Notes: generated by a model not told the origin, from the sequence alone. Positions 23,245 through 33,280 are shown, numbered from the stretch's first letter. The stretch is DNA of 64,000 nt from Gymnodinialimonas sp. 57CJ19 (GCF_038396845.1 NZ_CP151587.1:1586001-1650000); one strand, 5' to 3'. Made by a program: numbers and translations.

Positions 23245-23922
23245 ATGACCATTGTCCCCGATTTTGACCGTGCCACTGCGCTGCCAGTCGGGGTGCGTCC
23301 GGCGCCGAGACAGACTCGACCCATGGGCGTCGGCGGGTCGGAAGCCTATTGGCGCGCGCGGCCCGTGCTGGACTGGGTTTTTGCGCTGTTGCTTTTGCCG
23401 TTTGCCGCCGCCCTTGCCGGCGTTTTGGTGGGATTGAACCCAGTGTTCAACCCGGGCCCTTTGCTGTTTCGCCAGCTTCGGATGGGGCAGGGTGGGAGGG
23501 CGTTTGTTGTCTATAAATTCAGGACGATGACTTGCGGCATGGCCACGCGCGGCGCCGCTGATCCGGTTGAAACGGGCCGCATAACGCCGCTTGGCGGGCT
23601 GCTGCGCCGCATGGGGCTGGATGAGCTGCCACAGGCGGTGAATGTGCTACGGGCCGAGATGAGCCTGATTGGTCCCCGGCCGGATTCGCTGCCCCATGCG
23701 CAGGAGTTTCTGGCGAAAATCCCCGAGTATCGGCGGAGGTTGTCTGTGCGTCCGGGGATAAGCGGGCTGTCGCAGATCACTCTGGGTTATGCCGAAGGGG
23801 TGGAGGCCACGCGAGCTAAGGCATTGAGTGATATCGAGTATATCAATCAAGCGGGGTTTCGCATGGACCTGTGGATCGTGTGGCGTACCTTGGTGACGAT
23901 TGCCACAGGACGCGGTGATTAG
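23245..23922 (+). CDS. Undecaprenyl-phosphate sugar-phosphate transferase (ExoY/WcaJ type)
   Basis: A 225-aa polyprenol phosphate sugar-1-phosphate transferase catalytic domain (Bac_transf). It starts exopolysaccharide repeat assembly on the inner membrane by putting a hexose-1-phosphate on undecaprenyl phosphate. Visible features are one hydrophobic helix (about residues 45-65), the PGPLLFRQLRMGQGGRAFVVYKFRTM block, LRRMGLDELPQAVNVLRAEMSLIGPRP with the catalytic Asp-Glu pair, and RPGISGLSQI. It lacks the extra N-terminal helices of WcaJ-like long forms, so it is ExoY-like. The sugar is not predictable. Confidence 0.92.
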   Translation: MTIVPDFDRATALPVGVRPAPRQTRPMGVGGSEAYWRARPVLDWVFALLLLPFAAALAGVLVGLNPVFNPGPLLFRQLRMGQGGRAFVVYKFRTMTCGMATRGAADPVETGRITPLGGLLRRMGLDELPQAVNVLRAEMSLIGPRPDSLPHAQEFLAKIPEYRRRLSVRPGISGLSQITLGYAEGVEATRAKALSDIEYINQAGFRMDLWIVWRTLVTIATGRGD

Positions 23923-23928
23923 GGCGCT

Positions 23929-24669
23929 TTAGGCGCTCAGAAAACTCGCGTCGCCGCTGGGATCAATCCGCGCGGCGGTCATCGACCCGCCGTACACGGC
24001 CCCGGTATCAACGGCGATGCGGCCCTGCTCGGCGAAGGGCGTTTCAAACGGCTGATGCCCGAACGCCACCCATTGCCCGTCGGTCCGTGGCTGTTTCAGG
24101 AAGGCATCGTTGCCCCAAAGCAAACTCCGAGAGGATTGGTTCTCCATCGTTTTTTCCGGGTTCGCCCCGGCGTGCACGACCCACAGATTGCCCGACGACC
24201 ACGAGAGCGGCAGGTTTGCCACCCAGTCGACCAAGGCGGGGCCCATCGCCTCCATCAAGTCGCCTGCGGCATCGAGCAGATCACCTGCATTTCTGCTATC
24301 GGTGGTAAGCCCGCCGCCAAGGCCGAAACTTGCCAAGGTTTGCAGCCCCCCATAGCGAATCCAGCGTCTTGCGGAACCCGTGGGATCGGAGAGGAAGTCG
24401 AGCAGCATTCGCTCATGATTACCCATCAAACCAATCACTTGGCCGGGATGGGATGCCGTCATTTCTGCCACGAATTGCAGCACTGTGGCGCTGCCTTCGC
24501 CGCGATCAATGTAGTCGCCGACAAAGATCACTTTGCTTGGTACATCCGGTTGCCGCGCTGCATCTTCATCAATCCGAGCGAGCAGCCTTTCCAGCTTCCC
24601 GACGCACCCGTGAACGTCACCGATCACATAGACAACTTCCTTTGGGGCAGGCGCTGGCCAATTCGTCAT
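23929..24669 (-). CDS. Metallophosphoesterase (Ser/Thr phosphatase-like)
   Basis: A 246-aa calcineurin-like phosphoesterase with all metal-binding blocks: GDVHGC, GDYIDRGEG, LMGNHERMLLDF, VVHAGANPE and FGHQPFE. The size matches bacteriophage-lambda-type protein phosphatases or bis(5'-nucleosyl)tetraphosphatase-like enzymes; the location in an exopolysaccharide region makes a regulatory role plausible but unproven. The ATG at 24669 is used; the TTG nine bases upstream is an alternative. aagga precedes it. Its end is only six bases from the end of the convergent sugar transferase gene. Confidence 0.85.
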   Translation of the reverse strand: MTNWPAPAPKEVVYVIGDVHGCVGKLERLLARIDEDAARQPDVPSKVIFVGDYIDRGEGSATVLQFVAEMTASHPGQVIGLMGNHERMLLDFLSDPTGSARRWIRYGGLQTLASFGLGGGLTTDSRNAGDLLDAAGDLMEAMGPALVDWVANLPLSWSSGNLWVVHAGANPEKTMENQSSRSLLWGNDAFLKQPRTDGQWVAFGHQPFETPFAEQGRIAVDTGAVYGGSMTAARIDPSGDASFLSA

Positions 24670-24940
24670 GATTCGCAATTCCTTAACGGCGAAGTCTCGC
24701 CGACCAAAAACTTATTTATCGCCAGAACCATGCTGTTACGGGCGCGCTCGTGCTTCTTAGTAGAAAATACTTGTTTGTGCATCCGCCAGGTAGCCCTGAC
24801 CGTGACTTGATTGCACCTGAATAGACAAATCTCTGCCCTTATCCCTGCCTGTCCCGGTTCACGGGCTGTCCGACACGCTATAACGGAGCGTGGGTTATTA
24901 GGGTCGCCGAGAATCGCGGCGGTTGGATGGAGGCCTCTTT

Positions 24941-26302
24941 ATGTTCAGTTTTCGTGCCGCAGTCGCGGGCTTGGGGCTCTTGGGCTTGTCCGCTTGCGGG
25001 GCGGCGTACATCTCGTCCGATGTGTCGGAATTCGGCGGTGAAGATGGCGTCCAGGTGATCGACTTGTCCCCCGCCGTCGTCGCCCACGCGAACCGTTCAG
25101 CCTATCAACCGCAAGCCTTGCCTGCCGCGTTTTCGCGTATTGCAGGCGGCGGCTCGGGCGCTCGGGGGGCCGCGCGGTTGCCCGATCCGGTGTTCGATGC
25201 ACAAACGCGCCCCGGCGCGCTGGAACTTCGTGTGCCGCCCCCCGCAAACCCGGGATCCTATCGGATCGGCGTGGGGGACGTGCTGCTTTTGGCAACGCCG
25301 CGCGGTGAATCCACGGTCGAGGAATTGGCCGGATTGGTCGCCGCACAGAACCAGCGGCAGGGATACACCGTTCAAGACGATGGCGGCATCGCGATCCCCG
25401 ATGTGGGCCGCATCAACGTCGGCGACATGACCTTGGCCGAGGCTGAAGACGCGATCTTCGAGCGGTTGATCGCTGCCCGGATCGACCCGTCTTTCAGCCT
25501 TGAAGTCGCGGAATTCAATTCGCAGCGCGTCTCGGTGGGCGGCGCGGTGCGCAACCCGGGCGTGGTGCCCGTGGGTATGACGCCGGTTTATCTGGATGAG
25601 GTTTTGGCCTCGGCCGGTGGCTTGTCGACAACTGAAGACGACTTCTCGGTGATCCGAATTTACCGCGACGGCTCGCTCTACCAAATTCCCACGGCGGATC
25701 TTTACTCCGATCAAGGCCTACAACGTATTCGGCTTGTGGACGGCGATAGCCTGTTTGTGGATACGGCCTATGATTTCGAGCAGGCCTCGGCCTATTTCGA
25801 GGAAATCATTGCCCGGGCTCAATACACGCAATCCGCCCGCGCCAACGCAATTGCGGAATTGCAGACCGAGGTTTCCATTCGTCGCGGTGCTTTGGAAGAA
25901 AGCCGCCAGAACTTCCGTGACCGCGTAGAATTCGGCGCGGAAGGCGGCGAGTATGTCTATATCGCCGGAGAAGTCGGCCAGCCGGGCCGTTTCGAACTGC
26001 CGTTTGAAAACACTGCCGTTCTTGCTGATGCCTTGTTTGATGCGGGCGGGTGGAGCGAAAGCACCGGCAACCCGTCGCAGATTTACCTGATGCGGGCGTT
26101 GGAAAGCTCGGCCTACCTCAGCGCGGTCACGGCGTATCGTCTGGATGGATCGAACGCGGCCAACCTTGTGCTGGCCACGCGGTTGGAACTGCGGCCGGGT
26201 GATGTGATCTTTGTGGCAGAACAGCCCGTGACGCGGTGGAATCGGGTGATTGACCAGATTACGCCGTCGATCATCAACCTTGGTGCAGCGGCCGTTAACT
26301 AA
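24941..26302 (+). CDS. Outer-membrane polysaccharide export lipoprotein (Wza/OPX family)
   Basis: A 453-aa lipoprotein: signal peptide with lipobox LSAC (Cys near residue 19), polysaccharide export (PES) domain from YRIGVGDVLLLATP (about 108) through VGGAVRNPGVVPVG, and two or more SLBB domains (VYLDEVLASAGGLST; YVYIAGEVGQPGRFEL). It would form the octameric outer-membrane export channel for a capsular or exopolysaccharide. A coiled stretch (QTEVSIRRGALEESRQNFRDRV, about 310-335) lies between the SLBB repeats, as in KpsD/VpsM-like members. ggagg precedes the ATG at 24941. No co-polymerase (Wzc) gene is seen in the window, so the rest of the system lies elsewhere. Confidence 0.9.
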   Translation: MFSFRAAVAGLGLLGLSACGAAYISSDVSEFGGEDGVQVIDLSPAVVAHANRSAYQPQALPAAFSRIAGGGSGARGAARLPDPVFDAQTRPGALELRVPPPANPGSYRIGVGDVLLLATPRGESTVEELAGLVAAQNQRQGYTVQDDGGIAIPDVGRINVGDMTLAEAEDAIFERLIAARIDPSFSLEVAEFNSQRVSVGGAVRNPGVVPVGMTPVYLDEVLASAGGLSTTEDDFSVIRIYRDGSLYQIPTADLYSDQGLQRIRLVDGDSLFVDTAYDFEQASAYFEEIIARAQYTQSARANAIAELQTEVSIRRGALEESRQNFRDRVEFGAEGGEYVYIAGEVGQPGRFELPFENTAVLADALFDAGGWSESTGNPSQIYLMRALESSAYLSAVTAYRLDGSNAANLVLATRLELRPGDVIFVAEQPVTRWNRVIDQITPSIINLGAAAVN

Positions 26303-26591
26303 TTGGCTTTTTGCATCGTCGAAGTGGCTTCGAGGTGCCGACGGAAGAAGACCAGACGGCACCTGTCGTGCCAATCGTAAGCAGCGCGAGGCCGATACCC
26401 GCCGCTTAGGCCCGGGCCGGCGGAAACCGTTGCGACTGGAACAACGCCACCAGCGATGGCGAAAAAGGCCGCAGCGAAAATGCCTGTTTCCGTGGGGCCT
26501 CTTCAAACGGGATTACGTGCCCGTCGAAGAGCTTCAGACCCGATGGGGTCGATAATAGGGGCATCATCGGTGGTTTCTTACGGCGGCTTGG
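26303..26591. other. Convergent intergenic region with hairpin and broken hydrophobic frames
   Basis: Between the ends of the export lipoprotein gene and the yjbF-like gene. A hairpin aggtgccg/cggcacct (26333-26340 with 26357-26364) could be a bidirectional terminator. On the minus strand two overlapping frames encode hydrophobic stretches (GIFAAAFFAIAGGVVPVATV and GIGLALLTIGTTGAVWSSS) without a start or with a stop between them, so a decayed small gene is possible. No intact gene is supported. Confidence 0.4.
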
Positions 26592-27269
26592 CTACCGGTA
26601 AAGGCGTTCAAATCGCAAATGCCCTACTTCCGGGCTAACCCACTGCTCCGAGGCCCAAGCAAACCCCGCTCCGTCAATCCAGTAGCGGTTTTCGACTGTC
26701 TCGCCGGTGGTGTGCTGGCGACAAGTCTCGGTTGCCCGTGTGAGGCTGCGGGTTGTGCCAAAGCTGGCAAGCCGTTCTGGGCCGGAATACCGAATCTCGC
26801 AGGTGTAGCCTTCATTGATTTGTGCAAGGTCGCCGGCCACACGGATATAGAGCCGCTCAACCGGGCCGGAACGCCGCGCGACCAAGGCTGCACGGGTCGC
26901 CGCGATATCGGCGGCGAACAGATCGTGTCCCAAACCGCGTGTGGCGCTCAAGACACCTTCGCGACTAAGCGTGAAGGACGCGTCGCCATTGCCCTGCCAT
27001 GTTTCGCTGGAACGGTTCGTCTGGATACGGGTCGCAGTGGAAGAGGTGCCTTGCGGGGTGTCCACCAAGATTAGCGGCACAGCCGCTTGGTTTATCAGAT
27101 CACGGGTCAGCACCTGTCGGGGATCAACAGCCGGCGCTGCTTCCGAGCGGTTGAACACGCCTTGGGACAAGTCACGGGCCACGCCCAACAGCGGATCGTC
27201 AGCCGCGGCGCCACAGGCCGAAAGGCTGGCTACCGCAACCAGCGCGGCCCAACGGGATGCTACCGCCAT
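26592..27269 (-). CDS. YjbF/GfcB-family exopolysaccharide lipoprotein
   Basis: A 225-aa lipoprotein with lipobox SLSAC (Cys at about residue 19) and the YjbF domain: QAAVPLILVDTP, RSSETWQGNGDASFTLSREGVLSATRGLGHDL, and the C-terminal ENRYWIDGAGFAWASEQWVSPEVGHLRFE. It belongs with YjbH in the yjbEFGH/gfc-type exopolysaccharide secretion set and sits in the outer membrane facing the periplasm. The start overlaps the end of the yjbH-like gene by 10 bases, so they are translationally coupled. Confidence 0.88.
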   Translation of the reverse strand: MAVASRWAALVAVASLSACGAAADDPLLGVARDLSQGVFNRSEAAPAVDPRQVLTRDLINQAAVPLILVDTPQGTSSTATRIQTNRSSETWQGNGDASFTLSREGVLSATRGLGHDLFAADIAATRAALVARRSGPVERLYIRVAGDLAQINEGYTCEIRYSGPERLASFGTTRSLTRATETCRQHTTGETVENRYWIDGAGFAWASEQWVSPEVGHLRFERLYR

Positions 27270-29491
27270 ATCATTGCCTCCGAATCTTCCAGCTGGGGCC
27301 GGGTATAGTCGATCACCAGATCATGCAGACGGCCTTCCACTTGCACCCTTGCCCCGCCGTCGCGTAGCAGCGGTTGCAGCCGGAAGTCCGTGGTGCGCTG
27401 GTTGGACGTGCCCAGGAACCAGGCCAAGGGAATCTCGACCTCAATCCCCTTGTCGAACGATCCTTCACCGAAGCTTTCAAACGACACGTCCGTGAAGGTG
27501 GCATAGGCCCCCACCCGCCAGCCGTTGCGGAAGGTGCGATCGACCGAAAATGTCGCCCCCCAATCGCCCGCCAGATAGCGGCCTGCATCAATCTGTAGGT
27601 CGAAATTGTCGTTCAGGCGGTAGTAGGCCGACACATGGCCGGTGGTGATATTGTAGTCGCGCAAACCAAAGCTGCCGTCGTAATCGCGGGACCAAACGTG
27701 GTTAACCTCCACCCCGAGGCCAAGACGGGAGTTCGCGGGTTGCCAAAGAAGCTCTCCCGAGACGCCCGCGTACATCCGCTCAAGATAGCCAAAGCTGACG
27801 CGGCTATAGAGGTTTTCAGCGGGCCGCCCGAAGTGGGCAAGCGTCAGGCGCTCCACATAGATGTCGGATTGTTGCCGATAGAGGGCCGCTTCCGTGCGGA
27901 CGGGTGGGGGCGCATTGGCTGGGTAAGTTTCGTTAACGATCTGCGAATTCTCGAAGTTCCCGGCAAGAGAGGCGCGCACAGCCCCTTCCGCGACAAAGCC
28001 GTTGCCGAAGCGGTATTCTGCCTGCGCCTGGATGCCCACGTTCACAAGGATCGGGTTGTCGGGGTCAAAGATCGACCCTTCCACATAGGGGCCGATGCCC
28101 CACGTGAAGCGCGATGCCGGAACGGTGACGTCAAGGCCCTCGGGGTCTTGGACGGTGCGAGCATCTTCAACCTCGGCCACGGCCAACAGAACTTCGGCCC
28201 CGCCGGGATCGAACTCGAGCAACTCCAGATCACGCCGCGCGATGCGCACCCGTGACGTATCAAGCCCCTCTTCAACGAAGATGACTTCGAACACCTCGAC
28301 CGAGGGGGGGAGCGCGGCGCTCATGGCGCGAAGGACGCGACCAAGGGCTTGGGAAGTATAGTTATATTGCGTGTTGCGCACTCGGATCGTGGCCCGGTGC
28401 GCGTCCATGGTGAGCCGTTCAAGATGAAGGCCCTGACCTTCAAACAACAGCGCAAAGTTATCGCGCAACACGTCGCCGCCGCCGGGCTGGCTGACCCAAT
28501 CTGTTCCGTAGGGGGTGGCTTGCGGGGCGCGTACCGCCACCGGGCGAGGGGCCGGATCACCGGAGCTTGGGGGCGTGGGCGGGCGGTAAGGGTTCAACGT
28601 CATGGACAACGACAGGCCGAAGGTATCTCCGCCCACAAAATACGCGCCGCCGCGCACGCCGTCGGAAAGCTGATAGGTGGCCCCGAAGTTGAAGGGCGAG
28701 CTGGCCTCGGTCAGCCCATCGGCCGCTTCGATGGTGTAGGTATCGGTGGAATATTCAAGTTGGAGCCGTAGGCGATCGGTGGCCTGCCATTCGACCCCGC
28801 CAAAAATCGCCGCATCGCCCCGGAAGAACTGATCGAAATTAACCGTGCCGCCGCGCCCGACCGACCGCCCGGGACGCGTTTCAAAGCGGTCGTCGATGAC
28901 GCCTAACGGATTGGTGAAGCCGTTGCGTTCCCCCAAACGGCCCCAGCCGACGCCCGCGGTCACGGCGAGTTGGTCCCGCGCGCCGAAATGGCGTGTAGCG
29001 ACAACGTATTCGCCGCCATAAAGACCAGTGCCCGCGATGTCGCGAACGCCGATCGCGACCGCGGGTGACCAGCCCCAGGTATCCTCGTCCAGCGCTTGCC
29101 AGTGGATGTCGAAGCTGCGGTCAAAGGCTAAGACCCGGGAGCCTGCGCGTGCTAAATCAATGCCTGCGTAACGAAATGTCGCCGTCACGTTCGGCAGAAC
29201 TTGAAACGCCAAGGTGCCCCGATTGCCGACGGCAGAGCTGGACACGGTGAAGCCTAACTCCGCGTCGGGCAACGCATTGGCAGTGGGCATATCAATCAGA
29301 CCGGGAAGGCCGTAGGTGTTGAGCGTCGGGCGACCATTAAGGCTCTGCGCATCGTCGGCGCGTCCGGGCAACAGATACCCCGGCACCATCAACGCCATGA
29401 CGGCCGCGCTTAGTCCAAGATACCCGCGATACCCAATCATCAAACTCGACTTCCCAAGAATAGACCGCAAAGATTCTGCATGATCCATCAT
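27260..29491 (-). CDS. YjbH-family exopolysaccharide outer-membrane protein
   Basis: A 743-aa protein with a signal peptide (hydrophobic helix GYLGLSAAVMALMVPGYLL, cleavage before RADDAQ) and a YjbH domain: LNTYGLPGLIDMPTANALPDAELGFTVS at the front, two tandem predicted barrels, and a periplasmic linker rich in prolines at about residues 310-330. YjbH proteins are thought to form the outer-membrane route for a secreted polysaccharide. The ATG at 29491 follows aaggcac; other starts upstream are less likely. The gene order yjbH-yjbF is reversed from the E. coli yjbEFGH order; no yjbE or yjbG homologue is visible. Confidence 0.88.
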   Translation of the reverse strand: MMDHAESLRSILGKSSLMIGYRGYLGLSAAVMALMVPGYLLPGRADDAQSLNGRPTLNTYGLPGLIDMPTANALPDAELGFTVSSSAVGNRGTLAFQVLPNVTATFRYAGIDLARAGSRVLAFDRSFDIHWQALDEDTWGWSPAVAIGVRDIAGTGLYGGEYVVATRHFGARDQLAVTAGVGWGRLGERNGFTNPLGVIDDRFETRPGRSVGRGGTVNFDQFFRGDAAIFGGVEWQATDRLRLQLEYSTDTYTIEAADGLTEASSPFNFGATYQLSDGVRGGAYFVGGDTFGLSLSMTLNPYRPPTPPSSGDPAPRPVAVRAPQATPYGTDWVSQPGGGDVLRDNFALLFEGQGLHLERLTMDAHRATIRVRNTQYNYTSQALGRVLRAMSAALPPSVEVFEVIFVEEGLDTSRVRIARRDLELLEFDPGGAEVLLAVAEVEDARTVQDPEGLDVTVPASRFTWGIGPYVEGSIFDPDNPILVNVGIQAQAEYRFGNGFVAEGAVRASLAGNFENSQIVNETYPANAPPPVRTEAALYRQQSDIYVERLTLAHFGRPAENLYSRVSFGYLERMYAGVSGELLWQPANSRLGLGVEVNHVWSRDYDGSFGLRDYNITTGHVSAYYRLNDNFDLQIDAGRYLAGDWGATFSVDRTFRNGWRVGAYATFTDVSFESFGEGSFDKGIEVEIPLAWFLGTSNQRTTDFRLQPLLRDGGARVQVEGRLHDLVIDYTRPQLEDSEAMIWR

Positions 29492-29957
29492 AAGTGCCTT
29501 GCCCCGTGGGTGACACCTTCGGCCCGACATGCAAAAATTTTATCCGGGCAACGATGCACGCAAGACACGTGAACCGTTAGGGGGAAGTTACCCGGATTTG
29601 GAGCGTCATTGGCAGAGGGGAGGATGCATCTTTGTGCGGGAAGCGTTGCGGATCATGGCGTGATTTTGGCTTTTGTCCAGATGCTTAGGTGAAGTTAGGG
29701 CGCAACATGCCGGGCAGGGATAGCCTCCTTGGCCCCAGGGACAGGCGATGGTCGAACGCCCCATTGAACGCCAATCTCATAAGGGCACCGACGGCGCGTC
29801 AGGGCGGACTTGCCCCCTCCCCAAAAAGCGCGAAGAGGAATCGCCCTCAAGTGATGGCATAAAACCGCACGCCGCCACTCAAATACGACCTTCATGCCAT
29901 ATAATAGCCACCAAGCGATGCGACGTAGGACCTGCACTTTCAACAATGTGACCCCTA
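29492..29957. other. Long divergent intergenic region, no gene recognised
   Basis: About 465 bases between the divergent yjbH-like and NYN nuclease genes. It must hold both promoters. A small inverted repeat (gggcggacttgcccc near 29803-29817) is the only structure noticed. Short frames here lack ribosome binding sites. Confidence 0.4.
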
Positions 29958-30653
29958 ATGCGCACGCCACTTGTACTTCTTGTTCTGTTCCTTGCCTGTT
30001 CTGGCGTCTCCATCGCGGCCTTTGGCCCGGTGTTAACCCTCCCCCTTGCGATTTCACTGTTGGCGGCAATTGCGGCCGCCTTCTTGGCCCTGAAAGCTGG
30101 ATTGCGCCGCGCGGCACCCGCCTTGCCGCAACGCCAGGTGGAGCGGCCGCAGCCGTTGAAGTCGCAGCTGAAATCGCGCCGAAATCGCAGCGTTGCCCGC
30201 AAGGCGGATACCCTTCTGAAATCCGGTGCTTTGACCCGCCCCGAACCGCGCGTCGTTGTGGACGGTTCGAACGTGATGCATTGGAACGGAAAGGTGCCGC
30301 GCTTGGACACGCTGCAAGATGTTTTGGCCCAGTTGCAGGAAATGGGCTACCGCCCCGGCGTGATCTTCGACGCGAACGCAGGGTATAAGCTGGGTGATCG
30401 CTATCTGGACGACGCAGATTTTGCCAAGCTGCTGAACCTGCCTGGCGATTGCGTCGTCGTTGTCCGGAACGGAGAGCCCGCAGACCCCACCATTCTTGCC
30501 GCCGCGCGCGAGCTGAATGCCAAGGTCATCACCAACGATCGTTTCCGCGATTGGGCCAAGGATTTCCCCGAGGTGGCCGAGCCCGGCACACTCATCAAGG
30601 GCGGCTACAAGGCCGGCGCATTGTGGTTGGACGATAGCGCCTTGGTAGCCTGA
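29958..30653 (+). CDS. Membrane-anchored NYN/PIN-like ribonuclease domain protein
   Basis: A 231-aa protein: two adjacent hydrophobic helices at residues 3-22 and 27-48, a strongly basic linker (QPLKSQLKSRRNRSVARK), then an NYN domain of the Zc3h12a/MCPIP1 ribonuclease type. The nuclease acid residues are seen in VVVDGSNVMHW (Asp about 100), DANAGYKLGDRYLDDADFAKLL, GDCVVVVRNGEPADPTIL and KVITNDRFRDW. It would be an inner-membrane-tethered endoribonuclease facing the cytoplasm. The ribosome binding site is weak. It is followed convergently by uvrB. Confidence 0.75.
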   Translation: MRTPLVLLVLFLACSGVSIAAFGPVLTLPLAISLLAAIAAAFLALKAGLRRAAPALPQRQVERPQPLKSQLKSRRNRSVARKADTLLKSGALTRPEPRVVVDGSNVMHWNGKVPRLDTLQDVLAQLQEMGYRPGVIFDANAGYKLGDRYLDDADFAKLLNLPGDCVVVVRNGEPADPTILAAARELNAKVITNDRFRDWAKDFPEVAEPGTLIKGGYKAGALWLDDSALVA

Positions 30654-30709
30654 CCCCGGTTTCCCGTGGGGGAGGCGATTTGGGGCCCGCATAGCGCAGG
30701 CCCCGACTT

Positions 30710-32911
30710 TTAGCGTCGAGAGCTTCCGGGCCGCGCTTTGCCGCCGCGCATGCCGCCGCGCCCCCCGGTGCTACGACCGCCGGCCTTTGCGGCATCTTCC
30801 ACCGCGGCATCAACGGCGGATTGTCGCGCCAGCGGATCATCGGCAATCGCCAGCTCCACAGCCTCCAGCCGCTTCACCTCATCGCGCAACCTTGCAGCTT
30901 CCTCAAATTCGAGGTTTTCGGCGGCGTTGCGCATCTTCTCTCGCAGGCCATCGAGGTGGGCTTGCAGGTTGGCACCGACAAGCGGTTTTTCGACCTTGGC
31001 GGTCACGCGGCTTTGGTCGGTGTCGCCTTGGTAAACGCCCAGAAGAATATCATCGACGTTCTTCTTGATCGTGGCGGGCGTAATGCCGTGTTCTTCGTTG
31101 TAGGCCAACTGTTTGACGCGGCGACGCTCGGTCTCGCGCATGGCGCGTTCCATGCTTCCGGTGATCTTGTCAGCATACATGATGACCCGACCATCGGCGT
31201 TCCGTGCGGCCCGGCCAATGGTCTGGATCAGTGAGGTTTCAGAGCGCAGAAAGCCTTCCTTGTCGGCGTCCAGAATGGCCACGAGGCCACATTCGGGAAT
31301 ATCCAGACCCTCACGCAGAAGGTTGATCCCGATCAGCACGTCAAAGGCCCCAAGGCGCAGGTCACGCAGAATTTCGATCCGTTCCAGCGTGTCGATGTCG
31401 CTGTGCATGTAGCGCACGCGAATGCCCTGTTCGTGCATATATTCCGTCAGGTCTTCGGCCATGCGTTTGGTCAGCGTCGTGACAAGGGTGCGGTAGCCAT
31501 CGGCCGAGACCTTGCGGACCTCGTCGAGCAAATCATCGACCTGCATATCCACGGGGCGGATCTCGATCACTGGGTCAATCAGGCCTGTGGGGCGGATCAC
31601 CTGTTCGGTGAAAACGCCGCCCGCCTGTTCCAGTTCCCACGCGGCGGGGGTCGCGGAAACGAAGACAGATTGCGGGCGCATCGCGTCCCATTCCTCGAAT
31701 TTCAGGGGGCGGTTATCCATGCAAGAGGGCAGGCGGAACCCGTGTTCGGCCAGCGTCATCTTGCGCCTGAAGTCACCGCGATACATGCCGCCGATCTGCG
31801 GCACGCTGACGTGGCTTTCGTCCGCGAAAACGATGGCGTTGTCGGGGATATATTCAAACAGGGTTGGGGGCGGCTCGCCGGGGGCGCGGCCCGTGAGGTA
31901 GCGCGAATAGTTCTCGATCCCGTTGCAAACGCCGGTGGCCTCCAACATCTCCAGATCAAAGTTGGTGCGTTGCTCAAGCCGTTGCGCTTCCAGCAGTTTC
32001 CCTTCTCCGATCATCTGATCGAGGCGGGCGACCAGTTCAGCCTTAATCCCCTTCATCGCCTGTTGCATCGTGGGGCGAGGCGTCACGTAGTGGGAATTCG
32101 CGTAGATGCGGATCTTGTCAAAGCTGCCGGTCTTCTGGCCGGTCAGCGGGTCGAACTCGGTGATCGTTTCCAGTTCTTCCCCGAAGAACGAAAGCTTCCA
32201 GGCGCTGTCTTCAAGGTGGGCTGGCCAGACCTCCAGGCTGTCACCGCGCACACGGAAGGTACCGCGCTGAAACGCGGCGTCGTTGCGGCGGTACTGCTGC
32301 GCCACCAGATCGGCGATCACCTTGCGTTGGTCGTAGTCGCGCCCCGCGTGCAAATCCTGGGTCATCGCGCCGTAGGTTTCGACCGATCCGATACCGTAAA
32401 TGCACGAAACGGACGCCACGATAATCACATCGTCGCGTTCCAGAAGCGCGCGGGTGGCCGAGTGGCGCATCCGGTCGATCTGCTCGTTAATCTGGCTCTC
32501 TTTCTCGATGTAGGTGTCAGAGCGGGCCACATAGGCTTCGGGCTGGTAGTAGTCGTAGTAGGAGACGAAATATTCGACGGCGTTGTCGGGGAAGAAGTTC
32601 TTGAACTCGGAATACAGCTGCGCGGCCAGCGTTTTGTTGGGCGCAAGAATGATCGCGGGACGTTGGGTCTCCTCAATCATCTTCGCCATCGTGAAGGTCT
32701 TGCCGGTGCCCGTCGCGCCCAACAGCACTTGGTCGCGGTCGCCGTTGCGGATGCCCTCAGACAGCTCTGTGATGGCGGTGGGCTGATCGCCCGCCGGTTC
32801 AAACTCGGTGTGCAAGACGAAGGGCTTGCCACCTTCCATCTTTAATTGCGCGCGCAGTTGGTCAACGGCGCGGCCCGTGTCGGGCATTTGCTCGGGCGAG
32901 TTGTTGTGCAT
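30710..32911 (-). CDS. uvrB: Excinuclease ABC subunit B
   Basis: UvrB (733 aa) loads onto damaged DNA from UvrA and positions UvrC for nucleotide excision repair. Walker [11 protein letters not shown] (about residue 60), the damage-probing beta-hairpin region [11 protein letters not shown], the DEAD-like DESHV box, helicase motif [11 protein letters not shown], and the C-terminal UVR motif ([24 protein letters not shown]) are all present. A glycine/arginine-rich tail follows. aaggaga stands seven bases before the ATG. I looked for a GTTC-N7-GTTC LexA site of the alphaproteobacterial type upstream and did not find one. Confidence 0.97.
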   Translation of the reverse strand: MHNNSPEQMPDTGRAVDQLRAQLKMEGGKPFVLHTEFEPAGDQPTAITELSEGIRNGDRDQVLLGATGTGKTFTMAKMIEETQRPAIILAPNKTLAAQLYSEFKNFFPDNAVEYFVSYYDYYQPEAYVARSDTYIEKESQINEQIDRMRHSATRALLERDDVIIVASVSCIYGIGSVETYGAMTQDLHAGRDYDQRKVIADLVAQQYRRNDAAFQRGTFRVRGDSLEVWPAHLEDSAWKLSFFGEELETITEFDPLTGQKTGSFDKIRIYANSHYVTPRPTMQQAMKGIKAELVARLDQMIGEGKLLEAQRLEQRTNFDLEMLEATGVCNGIENYSRYLTGRAPGEPPPTLFEYIPDNAIVFADESHVSVPQIGGMYRGDFRRKMTLAEHGFRLPSCMDNRPLKFEEWDAMRPQSVFVSATPAAWELEQAGGVFTEQVIRPTGLIDPVIEIRPVDMQVDDLLDEVRKVSADGYRTLVTTLTKRMAEDLTEYMHEQGIRVRYMHSDIDTLERIEILRDLRLGAFDVLIGINLLREGLDIPECGLVAILDADKEGFLRSETSLIQTIGRAARNADGRVIMYADKITGSMERAMRETERRRVKQLAYNEEHGITPATIKKNVDDILLGVYQGDTDQSRVTAKVEKPLVGANLQAHLDGLREKMRNAAENLEFEEAARLRDEVKRLEAVELAIADDPLARQSAVDAAVEDAAKAGGRSTGGRGGMRGGKARPGSSRR

Positions 32912-33280
32912 GGGCGTCTCTCCTTACTCCATAGAATGGAGCGTTCGGGCGAAGCTACAAGGGGCAAGGGTGTCAGTTAGTGACAGCATGGTGTCAGGAG
33001 GCTGTCATGCTATGGCGGGCTGGAGGCCAGAAGTATGACCAAAAGGTTAGGGAAGTAAGGGCAATTCTTCAGACAATACCTTTGCTCTGGAAGCGGTAAG
33101 AACGTAAACAGAACAGGCAAGCAGCAGAAGCGGTTGCCGGCCCCGGCCGTACCCACCCACCCCTCGCTCCACAGCCAGGGCTGGCAACCCCTTTCTCCCC
33201 CCACATCGCAATTCTTTTCGACCGGTCCTCAAACGGGCTGTGCTAGGCTTCGCCCACCTTTTTCGTTGTCGGAGCCCGTG
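32912..33280. other. Divergent intergenic region, nothing firm
   Basis: About 370 bases between uvrB and the beta-propeller-like gene. An inverted repeat agcatg/catgct (near 32986-33012) and a nearby direct repeat gtgtcag were noted. The downstream gene's frame is open from 33134 but without a credible start. Confidence 0.35.

Noticed and set aside
26250..26638. Two short plus-strand ORFs in the OPX-yjbF spacer
   Set aside because: Both overlap flanking genes, lack ribosome binding sites, and one is antisense to the YjbF C-terminus.
31403..32845. Plus-strand ORF of 480 aa opposite uvrB
   Set aside because: Antisense shadow of the conserved uvrB frame, with an unnatural His/Val-rich composition.
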